Shown here piece after piece: positions 17,507 to 25,398 of a stretch of 26,909 bases of DNA. Every line of letters begins with the position of its first letter. Position 1 is the stretch's first letter. Source of the stretch: a virus; the IMG/VR virus record IMGVR_UViG_3300046757_000275, positions 1-26,909 of that record. One strand, written 5' to 3'. The notes below the pieces were generated by a model. The model did not search any database, was not told the origin of the DNA, and saw only the letters and a list, made by a program, of their open reading frames with translations. A program made the position numbers and the translations under genes.

Positions 17507-19984
17507 TTAAAATGGTCCAATTGGCGGTGTTTCTGCTAAATTAGTATCTGGAGTTATTGTTACATCTGATTGCGATTCTTGTTCATCGAGCAAACTTTTT
17601 AGTGCATCTGCTAATTCATTTTTAAATCTAGACACAACTGATTTTCTAACAGCAGGAGTACTTGAACCAAAATATTTCATTCCGTTACTTGCAGCTCTTT
17701 CTAAGTATACCATTTTAACCATTGCTCTATCAGATGGCGTATCTGCACCAATAGATTTAACTGCTCTTTCAAATATACGCTGGCATCCTGAATTTCCATG
17801 TTGTATAGCTGTAGACCAAACAACATCTTGTAGTGTTTTAGACCGGTCTCGTGGATCAATTCCAATGGCCCGTTTAATACGTTTTGCAGCTGGTTCAAAA
17901 TATGTTTTAACAGCAAACGAATGTTGTGCTTCTGCATTAGCAGCATCGGACATTAAAGATTGCCAACCTTGTTTAAAAGTAGCAGTTCCTGATCTTGCTG
18001 CATTTTCTCCTCCCAGGGCATTCATTCCGTCATATAAACTAGAATAATTATGTTCACAATACTTAATAAAATTACCCATTGCTCCTGTATTAGCAGCAAT
18101 TTGGTATGTTCCATAACTCCAGCCGCCTGTCCTATCATAACCAATAGCGGAAGGCTCTCCTCTAGACTCATATTTTGCACTCAATGATCCTAATTCTTCA
18201 CTAAATTCAAAATCTGGATTTGCTGCGTAATCTTCTGAACCTGTAAAACCTAATTCAGCTCCATTTGAATCTTTTCTTCCTGCAAGAGAAGTTGTACCTG
18301 AATTAATTTGTCCACCACTGCCAGCAACATATGCACTCGCTTTCCTACCGCCTGTATTTTTAAAGAATGTATCAGGAGTTAGTACTCTATTAGCTGACGG
18401 TAATCCTCCTGGTGTTTCTCTATCAGTTTCTGTTTTTTTGTAAGATAAAGGATCTAAATTTTCATGGTGTGGCCAAGGTTCATGTTGAGGAGCTCTACAT
18501 AAAATACTTTCATAAGGTTCAATTATGCCGCCAGGCTTAACACGAGGTAAAGTTACTGTACCTAATACATCAACTTCTTTTGCAGTTTGTGCTGTTGCTG
18601 CTTTTGGTCCATTCATATGAACAAATGTTGCTGTTTCTCTGTGTTCCTTTTTGCTGCTTATATGAGTATATGCATTTGTAGTTAATCTATTATCGCCACC
18701 AGATTTAATATTCATATTTCCAGTAGTATCGATATATTGGCTTTTCTTCACTTTCATATGATGATCTTTTGCAATAGTTACTTTACTATCAGCACCAATA
18801 TGTAAATTGTAATCATATGCAGATTCTATTTGCACTCTACCGCTAGGAGCATTATTTTTATCTGTTGCACTACCATCATTATAACGTGCAGTTGCTTTAA
18901 TATTAACGTTTCTTCCAGCTTCTAAATTAATATCACGTTCAGCAGTAACGTTAAGATCATTCTCAGTCATAATACTAACACTGTCTTGTGCGTGAATATC
19001 AATTTTACCATCGCTAGACATTTCTATCCATGTAGTGCCCCTAGCGTTTCCTATATAAATCAAATCTTCTGAATTGTGTAATAGAAGTTGATGTCCAGTA
19101 CGTGTTCTAAAACGCAACAATTCATTTTGAGGAATTGTATTATCGCCTACTTGTCCTTCTTTTACATTTTTGTAAATAGGCGGACCGTCTTCTGCATGAG
19201 TAGCTCTTACAAACCTATCATCACCGTCGTCCATTACAAAACTACTTCCGCCTAATCTATTAGAAGGAACTGAAATCTTTTGTTTTGCAGAACCAATTGC
19301 AGCCGTTGGAGCACCGTCTCTGTAATCTTTAGGGCCCGGCGTACTAACACCAAAAACCATGCTAGGTATTTCACGTCTAGCACTAGTAGTTGTTGTTCCT
19401 CGAACTTCGTCATTTAGTAAACCTTGGACTTCTAATGTTTCAGTAAAATCTTTATTGTATGGTTTATTAAATAGCGTAGGGTCAATTAAAGCGCCATCTT
19501 CGTTTGCTTTATTATATTCTCCTACGGGAAGTTTTCTGTCTTTTAAACCTTCTGGTAGATCTGCTTGTGTTGTTTTTTCTGTTGATGCTCTGCCGTCAGG
19601 AACCATAAAGTTCATATATTCTGCAGGTATACATCCTATCCAATAACCAAAGTTTGCATTGCCTTCTGCAAAAATAACAAGAACACGAGTTCCAACATCT
19701 GGTGGCACCATCCACATACCATAAGACTTTTGTGTATGCTGATATCCTTCATTTGCTGTAAGTGCGTTATTAGGAGTTATTCCGTAAAACGGACTTAGGT
19801 ACTTTACATTTAATAATTGTCCTGTTCTTTCTGGTGTGCCGCCAGCGGAAGTATATTTTAAAAGTTCAACAGTCAATCCGCCCATATACTTTGTATCAAG
19901 GTTATTTACTACGATTGCCTCATACGGGCCTGAATCGCTATATTTCTTTTCTGTATGTCTAGTTCTTTGATAACTTGAAGCCAT
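17507..19984 (-). CDS. 5: Baseplate hub protein gp5 with beta-helix and C-terminal lysozyme domain
   Basis: Encodes 825 residues. gp5 is the trimeric needle that punctures the outer membrane, and its lysozyme opens the peptidoglycan. Residues about 15-130 form the OB-like domain (GPYEAIVVNNLDTKYMGGLT; GMWMVPPDVGTRVLVIFAEG; GYWIGCIP). Residues about 300-440 hold VgrG/gp5-like beta-helix repeats (KIDIHAQDSVSIMTENDLNV, then ERDINLEAGRNVNIKA). After a linker, residues about 600-790 resemble a phage tail lysozyme: AKYESRGEPSAIGYD, with E606 the likely catalytic acid, followed by GGWSYGTYQIA. In T4 the lysozyme lies between the OB domain and the beta-helix; here it comes last. The start has AAAGG upstream and the gap to the previous gene is 11 bases. 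The role is confident; the catalytic residue is inferred. Confidence 0.9.
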   Translation of the reverse strand: MASSYQRTRHTEKKYSDSGPYEAIVVNNLDTKYMGGLTVELLKYTSAGGTPERTGQLLNVKYLSPFYGITPNNALTANEGYQHTQKSYGMWMVPPDVGTRVLVIFAEGNANFGYWIGCIPAEYMNFMVPDGRASTEKTTQADLPEGLKDRKLPVGEYNKANEDGALIDPTLFNKPYNKDFTETLEVQGLLNDEVRGTTTTSARREIPSMVFGVSTPGPKDYRDGAPTAAIGSAKQKISVPSNRLGGSSFVMDDGDDRFVRATHAEDGPPIYKNVKEGQVGDNTIPQNELLRFRTRTGHQLLLHNSEDLIYIGNARGTTWIEMSSDGKIDIHAQDSVSIMTENDLNVTAERDINLEAGRNVNIKATARYNDGSATDKNNAPSGRVQIESAYDYNLHIGADSKVTIAKDHHMKVKKSQYIDTTGNMNIKSGGDNRLTTNAYTHISSKKEHRETATFVHMNGPKAATAQTAKEVDVLGTVTLPRVKPGGIIEPYESILCRAPQHEPWPHHENLDPLSYKKTETDRETPGGLPSANRVLTPDTFFKNTGGRKASAYVAGSGGQINSGTTSLAGRKDSNGAELGFTGSEDYAANPDFEFSEELGSLSAKYESRGEPSAIGYDRTGGWSYGTYQIAANTGAMGNFIKYCEHNYSSLYDGMNALGGENAARSGTATFKQGWQSLMSDAANAEAQHSFAVKTYFEPAAKRIKRAIGIDPRDRSKTLQDVVWSTAIQHGNSGCQRIFERAVKSIGADTPSDRAMVKMVYLERAASNGMKYFGSSTPAVRKSVVSRFKNELADALKSLLDEQESQSDVTITPDTNLAETPPIGPF

Positions 19985-19995
19985 TAATTATTCCT

Positions 19996-20715
19996 TTAAG
20001 GAGTTGTAAAAACCTTTTTTCCACTTTTAAAATCATATCTATCAAACCCAGGCTTTAGTACTTCGTAATTATATACTGTCCCCGAAGATCCTGTTGGAGG
20101 AGGTTCAGTAACAATAGAAGGAGAAGTTGTTTCAGTACTAGGAGTTGCTGGACCTGCATCCGGTGGTTGATCTTCAGTTTCACTAGTTGTTTTTGTAGTT
20201 GTTGTTGTTTCTCCGGTTTTTGTATTTTGTGTTGTTTTTGTTGTTGTGCCGGCTTCGTTCATTGTTACAGAAGAAGATTCTCCGGGGGGTTCGTTACTAA
20301 CATCTGGATTAGCTTCAAATATAGGAAGACCTTTATATTCTCCACATTTAACAGAGCCCGGCGGCTGGAAAATTTTACTTCTATCACTATTTTCTACTAT
20401 TTCTGCATTATACTCGTATAATGTACGTATTACATTTCCGTTAATAGATGCATATGCTATAAAAAATCTATTTTTCATAGTATAAAATGGTTCGCCGTTA
20501 ACTACTCTAACAAGAGTAGGCATTGTATTTTCCGTTATAGGCTTTGCAACACTAACAATATCTGCGACAAACTCATCGTATGTTAAATAGGTAATTGTTT
20601 CATATTCGTCTAGCCAATACTGACCTTCAGCAGGAAGATTTTCAGAAGGAGCATCGGCTCCTTTTTGTTGAATGTCTTCTGGTCCTGCATCTGGTGCTAA
20701 ATCTTGGTATGGCAT
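19996..20715 (-). CDS. Unrecognised protein between hub genes, Thr/Pro-rich linker
   Basis: Encodes 239 residues; I do not recognise the family. The N-terminal half (residues about 30-145) looks folded: QYWLDEYETITYLTYDEFVA, then NRFFIAYASINGNVIRTLYE. Residues 147-180 are almost entirely Thr, Ser, Lys and Glu (TTTTTKTT). A proline-rich part follows, and the protein ends in a compact YDFKSGKKVFTTP motif. The pentapeptide PDAGP occurs at residues 8-12 and 185-189. There is no signal peptide and no membrane helix. AAGGA precedes the ATG by 6 bases. Its place between the gp27-like protein and gp5, in the same transcript, suggests a hub accessory or a chaperone for hub assembly. That is inference from neighbours only. 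Confidence 0.75.
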   Translation of the reverse strand: MPYQDLAPDAGPEDIQQKGADAPSENLPAEGQYWLDEYETITYLTYDEFVADIVSVAKPITENTMPTLVRVVNGEPFYTMKNRFFIAYASINGNVIRTLYEYNAEIVENSDRSKIFQPPGSVKCGEYKGLPIFEANPDVSNEPPGESSSVTMNEAGTTTKTTQNTKTGETTTTTKTTSETEDQPPDAGPATPSTETTSPSIVTEPPPTGSSGTVYNYEVLKPGFDRYDFKSGKKVFTTP

Positions 20716-20741
20716 TTATATTCCTTATACTGTAATTATTT

Positions 20742-20749
20742 TATTTAAA
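20742..20749 (-). promoter_or_regulatory. Candidate late promoter before the 239-residue gene and gp5
   Basis: The minus strand reads TTTAAATA, one mismatch from T4 late TATAAATA. It lies 26 bases upstream of the ATG at 20715, in a 56-base gap that is otherwise non-coding. The position mirrors the motifs before gp48 and gp6. The A/T-only context makes chance a real alternative. Confidence 0.3.
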
Positions 20750-20771
20750 AATAGGACTTTCATATGCTGGC

Positions 20772-23700
20772 TTACCCTTCGTTGTTCTGCTGATCTTGGA
20801 AGTACTGAAAGCTACCTTCATATCCAACATCTATTGGCGTTCCGCCAACACTACTATTTGGTACTGTTGGATTAGGAACAAAGCCACCTGTGAGCTCGTT
20901 TAACGGATCATAAACGTCAGCTATTGGTACATATAATCCTGTGGTAGGATCTATTGTATATCCGGGTGGAGTATTCGCCTCTCGAATATCTTGGAAGCTA
21001 AGTCCTCCGGCCTCAGTTGGAGTACCAGTTGGTGCATACGGAACTGTTGGATTAGGAACAAATCCTGATGCAGGTGCTGATATTTGAAAGTGGTCAGGAT
21101 TGCCTGAAAACCCTACTTGATCTCCTGTAACAGGATTTGTAGCAGTAACATTTATTGTACCATTAGGGTTAGTAGTTACTGTAGGGCCTGGCGCTGAAGG
21201 TCCAAAGGAAGGGGTGCCGCTGGCACCGCCAGCTTGTAATGCATCATTTACTGCCGATGATACATTATCTGAAATATCATTAACAGCATTATTAACAAAC
21301 GTTGATACCGGTGCTGGTGGCTGATAAAATAGATCAGGAAGTTCAGGGATAGGAGGAACAGCAGGAATTGCCGGAAGTGCAGGAGCTAATGCACCTACAT
21401 CAAATCCAGAAACAGTAGAAGCAATTTCATCATAATCTGGAAGTGAGCCAATAACATCTAAATCAAATGCTGGCAATTCTGGTGGATTTATTCCGAATAC
21501 TTCTGTAGGAAGATCAGGAATATCAACGTCTAGTGCAGGAACTAACTTTGCAATATCGTCTACACCAAAAGTTAATTTTTTACTATCGTCACAAACTGCA
21601 TTATCAAACTCATCCTGGCTAGGTGGTATAGGTGGGTTTGGATTTCCTGGTTCGCCATCTACAATAATTGGTTTTTCTTTAATGTCTACACCATCATTAA
21701 CTTCAACAAATGCTTTATTATTAGTAGTTGCAGGATCGTCTTGGCCTCTACGCCTAATTAATTTAAGGGTTTGGGTAAATTGTCCTCTTGAAAATCTATT
21801 AGTAACTGCCCATACAGAAAACAATCCGCTAAAGCCCGGAACTACTGTAGGCATTTCCATAGTTGCACCTTTTATTTGATAATCAAATGGTGTTTTAAAA
21901 TTAACTACACAAAATACTTCAGATTGCTGATATGTCATTGTGCCGTCTTCTGTAGCATTTGGCGAATCGCCAGCAGGTGCAACATAGTTTCCTGTTTCTT
22001 GTGGAATAAAGAAAGGATCTCCCATAATTTCCATTTCAGCAGTAACCATGTCTAGTGGCAGATTAGTAATCCGATCATGGAACATTTCAGCAATTTGCCT
22101 TCTAATATCCGGATTTACTGTTCCTCCGCTTTCTGTACCCAATGCTGCTGCTTGCTCTATGGGTGCTCCTGCTTCTGTTTTTTGTGTGAGATCAGTATCT
22201 TTTGGCGGTGTTGCTGAAGTAGTCGTTTCAGTAACTGCTGTATTTGTTTTATGATTATCTCCTCTAACTCCGCCTTTGTTCATACCAAAATTAGATAATG
22301 CTGTTTGCATGAACGCTTGATTAAAATTAATATCAAAATTTAACACATCTTCATTCTTGCCGGTGTAGATATAATTATATTCTTTTGCAGCAGCTTTTTT
22401 TAGACCTTCTGTATTTAGAGGTTTTTGGTTAGTTGATAATACGTGTGCTTCGTCAACTTCGTATTCAACTACAGAGTATACATATACTTTAGGTGGACGT
22501 CCTAATTGATACTCAGTTTCTGCATTTTCATCAATAAAAACTTGTGTATCAATTTTGTACCATTTGTTTAGACCGTTAGTTGAACCTTCAGTAGCTTTTT
22601 CTGCGGCATACTCGCTTTGATTAACTATTTTTTCAATAATTTTAGTAATTCTTTCACCTTGACCAAATTGATAATCTCTTGCCTTGTCAGATGCTTGAGC
22701 TGCTTGAGATGATGCGTCTACTTTTCCGGTGTTAGGATCAATTGCACCCGCTGGTTCTGCTTCTGCTTGATTTCCTCCTACATTTGAACTCGTAGTTACT
22801 GCACTTATACCAATTGCATTCATTTGGGCTTCATCTTCGGCATATGTTTTTAAAATAGCAAATGTAGAACTAGCAGCTTTAACTTCTACATTGTTTACTT
22901 TATCACCTTGATAAGTTTCACCAGTAAGATCTTTTGTTGATCCTTTTTGTTCTTTAATAGCATCTTCAACTGTAGTTGTAAATGCTGATTCATCAACTTC
23001 ATTTTGTTTTAATGCATCAACTAGTGCTGTTCTATCTTTTGGAAATACAATTACATATCTGTCAGACGAAGATATAGCTTCTGAATCTTCTAGAGCTTCA
23101 ATTTGAGCGTTTATTCCTCCACTTACAGAAGCTATTGATGTTTCTAAAATTTCATGTACCAATGTCCCAGTAGCTTTAATAGGTGTTTTAACATGATTAA
23201 CAGTATCTGATAGTCCTGACTCACTCATTGGAACTGCTTTAACTTGATAAATGCTTCCTGTTCCTGATACATTAAAATCAACTGTTGTAATTTTAATTGG
23301 AATAAAAATAGGACGCTGTAAAAAATTAGCAGATGATTGTCCACCTTCATTCCAACCTACAAAATCAAACTTTAAACAAAACGGCGCATCTAAATAATTT
23401 TGATAACCTGTCTCTCGTGCTATACCTATGATTGCTTCAACAAAATTTCCCATTGAATATGGTTCAGTTACTGTAAATGATAAATTTGTTCCCATTGCCA
23501 CACCAGTATTTGGATTTGGTGCAATAACTGCTTCTAAATCAATATCATCAATATAATACTCTGCATGTTCACTTGTGCCGCCGCCGGTTTCATCAAAAAC
23601 TTGGTAACGTTTGTCTAAGTTTCCGCCGCCGCTTTTTAAAAGAATTTTAGAAAAGCCGCCGGCGCTTCTATAAGAGCTAGGATTATTATATTCTTGTGGA

Positions 23701-24185
23701 CTTAACACACCTAGTGTAATAATATAATTGTATCCGTTATGATTTCTTAACGGGTTTGGTATTCTGCTTGCAGATTCACCAGATGCAGAAAACGGACTTT
23801 TATATCCCGTATCTATAAATTCTCCACTAAAGTTTGTTCTGTCTTTAAGCTGGTCAAATTGCGCTACTAAGGAATCAAATCGTCCGCCTGTTAATCCAAT
23901 AAGATCAGCTTGTCCCCTAGTAATAATACTAATAGGATCAGAAAGTATACTTTTAAAAGTGTCATCGTCGCCAATTATACCGCCTAATGCTTCTCCTACA
24001 GCACCTGATAGCCCACTTAATAGACCACGTGTAGCAGTATTAAGAAAATTATTTCCCTGTGAAATACCAGTTACATCGGATAATGCACTATTAGCTGCAT
24101 CAGTCGCAGCATTTGAAATATCATTAACAGAATTTGCCGCTGCGTTTGATACTGTAGTTACCGCAGTTGTTAAAAACTTACTCAT
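20772..24185 (-). CDS. Baseplate hub structural protein, gp27-like, with long proline-rich tail
   Basis: Encodes 1137 residues. After an Ala/Asn-rich helical N-terminus (about 1-60) comes a beta-rich core (about 145-820). Early core motifs are YNYIITLGVLSPQEYNN and EYYIDDIDLEAVIAPNPNTG, then FTVTEPYSMGNFVEAIIGIA. The core closes with AEMEIMGDPFFIPQETGNY and GLFSVWAVTNRFSRGQFTQT followed by LKLIRRR. This closing pattern (a GDP-F/L strand and a final V-x-H/R-F-x-G-x-F-x-T-x-L hairpin) is what gp27, gpD and VgrG hub proteins show, and the neighbour gp5 is gp27's partner in T4. I therefore call it gp27-like, mainly on architecture. T4 gp27 has only 391 residues. Residues about 820-1137 form a Pro/Gly/Asn-rich tail with repeats. 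AGGA precedes the ATG, which directly follows the gp53 stop. Confidence 0.7.
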   Translation of the reverse strand: MSKFLTTAVTTVSNAAANSVNDISNAATDAANSALSDVTGISQGNNFLNTATRGLLSGLSGAVGEALGGIIGDDDTFKSILSDPISIITRGQADLIGLTGGRFDSLVAQFDQLKDRTNFSGEFIDTGYKSPFSASGESASRIPNPLRNHNGYNYIITLGVLSPQEYNNPSSYRSAGGFSKILLKSGGGNLDKRYQVFDETGGGTSEHAEYYIDDIDLEAVIAPNPNTGVAMGTNLSFTVTEPYSMGNFVEAIIGIARETGYQNYLDAPFCLKFDFVGWNEGGQSSANFLQRPIFIPIKITTVDFNVSGTGSIYQVKAVPMSESGLSDTVNHVKTPIKATGTLVHEILETSIASVSGGINAQIEALEDSEAISSSDRYVIVFPKDRTALVDALKQNEVDESAFTTTVEDAIKEQKGSTKDLTGETYQGDKVNNVEVKAASSTFAILKTYAEDEAQMNAIGISAVTTSSNVGGNQAEAEPAGAIDPNTGKVDASSQAAQASDKARDYQFGQGERITKIIEKIVNQSEYAAEKATEGSTNGLNKWYKIDTQVFIDENAETEYQLGRPPKVYVYSVVEYEVDEAHVLSTNQKPLNTEGLKKAAAKEYNYIYTGKNEDVLNFDINFNQAFMQTALSNFGMNKGGVRGDNHKTNTAVTETTTSATPPKDTDLTQKTEAGAPIEQAAALGTESGGTVNPDIRRQIAEMFHDRITNLPLDMVTAEMEIMGDPFFIPQETGNYVAPAGDSPNATEDGTMTYQQSEVFCVVNFKTPFDYQIKGATMEMPTVVPGFSGLFSVWAVTNRFSRGQFTQTLKLIRRRGQDDPATTNNKAFVEVNDGVDIKEKPIIVDGEPGNPNPPIPPSQDEFDNAVCDDSKKLTFGVDDIAKLVPALDVDIPDLPTEVFGINPPELPAFDLDVIGSLPDYDEIASTVSGFDVGALAPALPAIPAVPPIPELPDLFYQPPAPVSTFVNNAVNDISDNVSSAVNDALQAGGASGTPSFGPSAPGPTVTTNPNGTINVTATNPVTGDQVGFSGNPDHFQISAPASGFVPNPTVPYAPTGTPTEAGGLSFQDIREANTPPGYTIDPTTGLYVPIADVYDPLNELTGGFVPNPTVPNSSVGGTPIDVGYEGSFQYFQDQQNNEG
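20863..21062 (-). repeat. Exact 20-bp direct repeat, 180 bp apart, in the hub gene tail
   Basis: The plus-strand sequence actgttggattaggaacaaa occurs at 20863-20882 and at 21043-21062. The distance is exactly 180 bases, so the frame is kept, and both copies encode GFVPNPTVP. Similar Gly/Thr-rich residues follow each copy, which suggests duplication of a 60-residue unit that has since diverged. Confidence 0.85.
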
Positions 24186-24485
24186 TTACAATCCTAATGT
24201 TTGTCTTATTAATTTGTCTTGCGGTAGATAAATTTTAGTTCCTGCAATAAAATCAAAAACAGGATCTTTAATAATATCCATATTACGTTGTGCAAAAACC
24301 CACCATAACTCTCTTCTTCCATAAGCAACATAAGCTAATAAATCGGGTCTATAAGTAAATTCAGGCTTAATCTCGTAAAGAACATCATCTGGATGTACAG
24401 GAATAGCTCTAGGAGATAAGATATCTAAATACCCTGCTTTGTTAACTGTTGTATTGCCATATGGTGATAAACTTTTTGTTTGCAT
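24186..24485 (-). CDS. 53: Baseplate wedge protein gp53 (LysM-like)
   Basis: Encodes 99 residues. In T4, gp53 joins wedges together and completes the baseplate ring. Residues 39-90 carry the family hallmark of a LysM-like fold: IKPEFTYRPDLLAYVAYGRR, then ELWWVFAQRNMDIIKDPVFD and AGTKIYLP. The pattern Y-RPDLLAY-x-YG-x-x-x-LWWV-x-A-x-x-N-x-x-I-x-DP is typical of gp53-type and other LysM baseplate proteins. It is about half the length of T4 gp53 (196) and is reduced nearly to this one domain. Its ATG overlaps the gp48 stop (TAATG) with AAGGA 9 bases upstream, and its stop directly precedes the hub gene's ATG, so translation is probably coupled on both sides. Confidence 0.85.
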   Translation of the reverse strand: MQTKSLSPYGNTTVNKAGYLDILSPRAIPVHPDDVLYEIKPEFTYRPDLLAYVAYGRRELWWVFAQRNMDIIKDPVFDFIAGTKIYLPQDKLIRQTLGL

Positions 24486-25312
24486 TAGATAAATCCTTCG
24501 TCACCTTGGACGTGGCCGCCTGCTGCATACTCGTTCAAACTAAATCTTGCTTGCGAACGTCTTGCGTACTGCGGCTGTAATGTTACTGTAATTGTGCTTT
24601 GTACTGGGACAAAGTTTTTAATTCCGTTAACGGTACATTCAATATAATCACTATCTTGTGGCATATCAGTTGTAAAATTTGTTATAACAACAGGAATATT
24701 ATTTAGAACATGATCTCCGTAACCATTTAGTCTACAAACAGGTGGCGGATTACCTAAAGGATCACTTTCTCCATAAAACATTTTTGTAGCAGTTCTTAAA
24801 AAGTGTAAACACGCAATCCAATACTTTGCATCGTTTTCATTTTCTTGGAAAAATTCTCCTGTAATTGTAATAGCATCAACTTGGCTATTTTCATATGCAT
24901 TATATGCATAATTTGTATGTGTTGGCTGAACTTGTGCATAATTAGCTGTGTGACTAAACAACACTGACGGGTTAAACGGAAACACCATTCTATTTCCTGT
25001 GTTAAATGCCGACGAAGTGCCTGTACTTTCTTTTAATGGACCAAGTATATCACCTACTAACAATACCTCAGGAATGCTAATAGCAACTCTCCAGTCACTA
25101 TCGTTCCTAGTTGATATATCAGATGAAATAATTGCTCGTGTAATAGTTCGATCACTAATAACTGTATCAAAAAGAAACTGAGCTGTTATTTGTCCAAGGG
25201 GTCCTGCGCCTGCGACAGCTGACGTTACTGCATCAACTGCTGCTGACGTTGCTGCACTAGCAGCATCTGAGGCTATACTCCTAGCAAAGTTTGCTGCATT
25301 AAATTCTGCCAT
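24485..25312 (-). CDS. 48: Baseplate tail-tube cap protein gp48
   Basis: Encodes 275 residues; T4 gp48 has 364. gp48 sits on top of the hub and, with gp54, starts tail-tube polymerisation. The recognisable stretches are RMVFPFNPSVLFSHTANY (108-125), the helix ACLHFLRTATKMFYGESDP (147-165), and VCRLNGYGDHVLNNIPVVIT (172-191) followed by NFTTDMPQDSDYI. This is the pattern of gp48 proteins in marine T4-like phages. The first 40 residues are strongly alanine-rich. gp54 is a related family, so a gp54 assignment is the main alternative. GGAG lies 8 bases before the ATG. It is the first gene of the leftward structural operon, with a late-type promoter motif immediately upstream. Confidence 0.85.
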   Translation of the reverse strand: MAEFNAANFARSIASDAASAATSAAVDAVTSAVAGAGPLGQITAQFLFDTVISDRTITRAIISSDISTRNDSDWRVAISIPEVLLVGDILGPLKESTGTSSAFNTGNRMVFPFNPSVLFSHTANYAQVQPTHTNYAYNAYENSQVDAITITGEFFQENENDAKYWIACLHFLRTATKMFYGESDPLGNPPPVCRLNGYGDHVLNNIPVVITNFTTDMPQDSDYIECTVNGIKNFVPVQSTITVTLQPQYARRSQARFSLNEYAAGGHVQGDEGFI

Positions 25313-25334
25313 ATTTTTTCTCCAATAACACTAG

Positions 25335-25341
25335 TATTTAG
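25335..25341 (-). promoter_or_regulatory. Candidate late promoter of the structural operon
   Basis: The minus strand reads CTAAATA, a form of the late motif described for marine T4-like phages and close to T4 TATAAATA. It is 22 bases upstream of the gp48 ATG. It directly abuts the -35 box of the divergent gp55 promoter (25342-25347). Late promoters of this type need gp55-bound polymerase. The assignment rests on motif and position. Confidence 0.55.
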
Positions 25342-25370
25342 TTGACAAAATTATGTATGTATATTATAAT
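25342..25370 (+). promoter_or_regulatory. Consensus sigma70 promoter for gp55
   Basis: TTGACA at 25342-25347 and TATAAT at 25365-25370 are separated by 17 bases, an exact match to the housekeeping sigma consensus. Transcription would start near 25377, followed by GGAG at 25385-25388 and the ATG at 25399. This points to expression by unmodified host polymerase early in infection. Because the -35 box contains a TTG codon, the promoter also argues against starting gp55 there. Confidence 0.9.
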
Positions 25371-25398
25371 AAATATATTAACCTGGAGCCTAACAATA

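Noticed and set aside
20725-20763. A 12-codon minus-strand leader frame before the 239-residue gene
   Set aside because: It has no ribosome site, and it overlaps the candidate late promoter, so it would probably not be transcribed from it.
25363-25370. A minus-strand TATAAT formed by the palindrome ATTATAAT
   Set aside because: There is no matching -35 box at the correct distance on the minus strand, so a divergent sigma70 promoter is not supported.
25342-25398. An N-terminal extension of gp55 starting at TTG 25342
   Set aside because: The TTG is the first half of the -35 box, and the transcript would start near 25377, downstream of it. ATG 25399 has a good ribosome site and gives the expected gp55 N-terminal motif.
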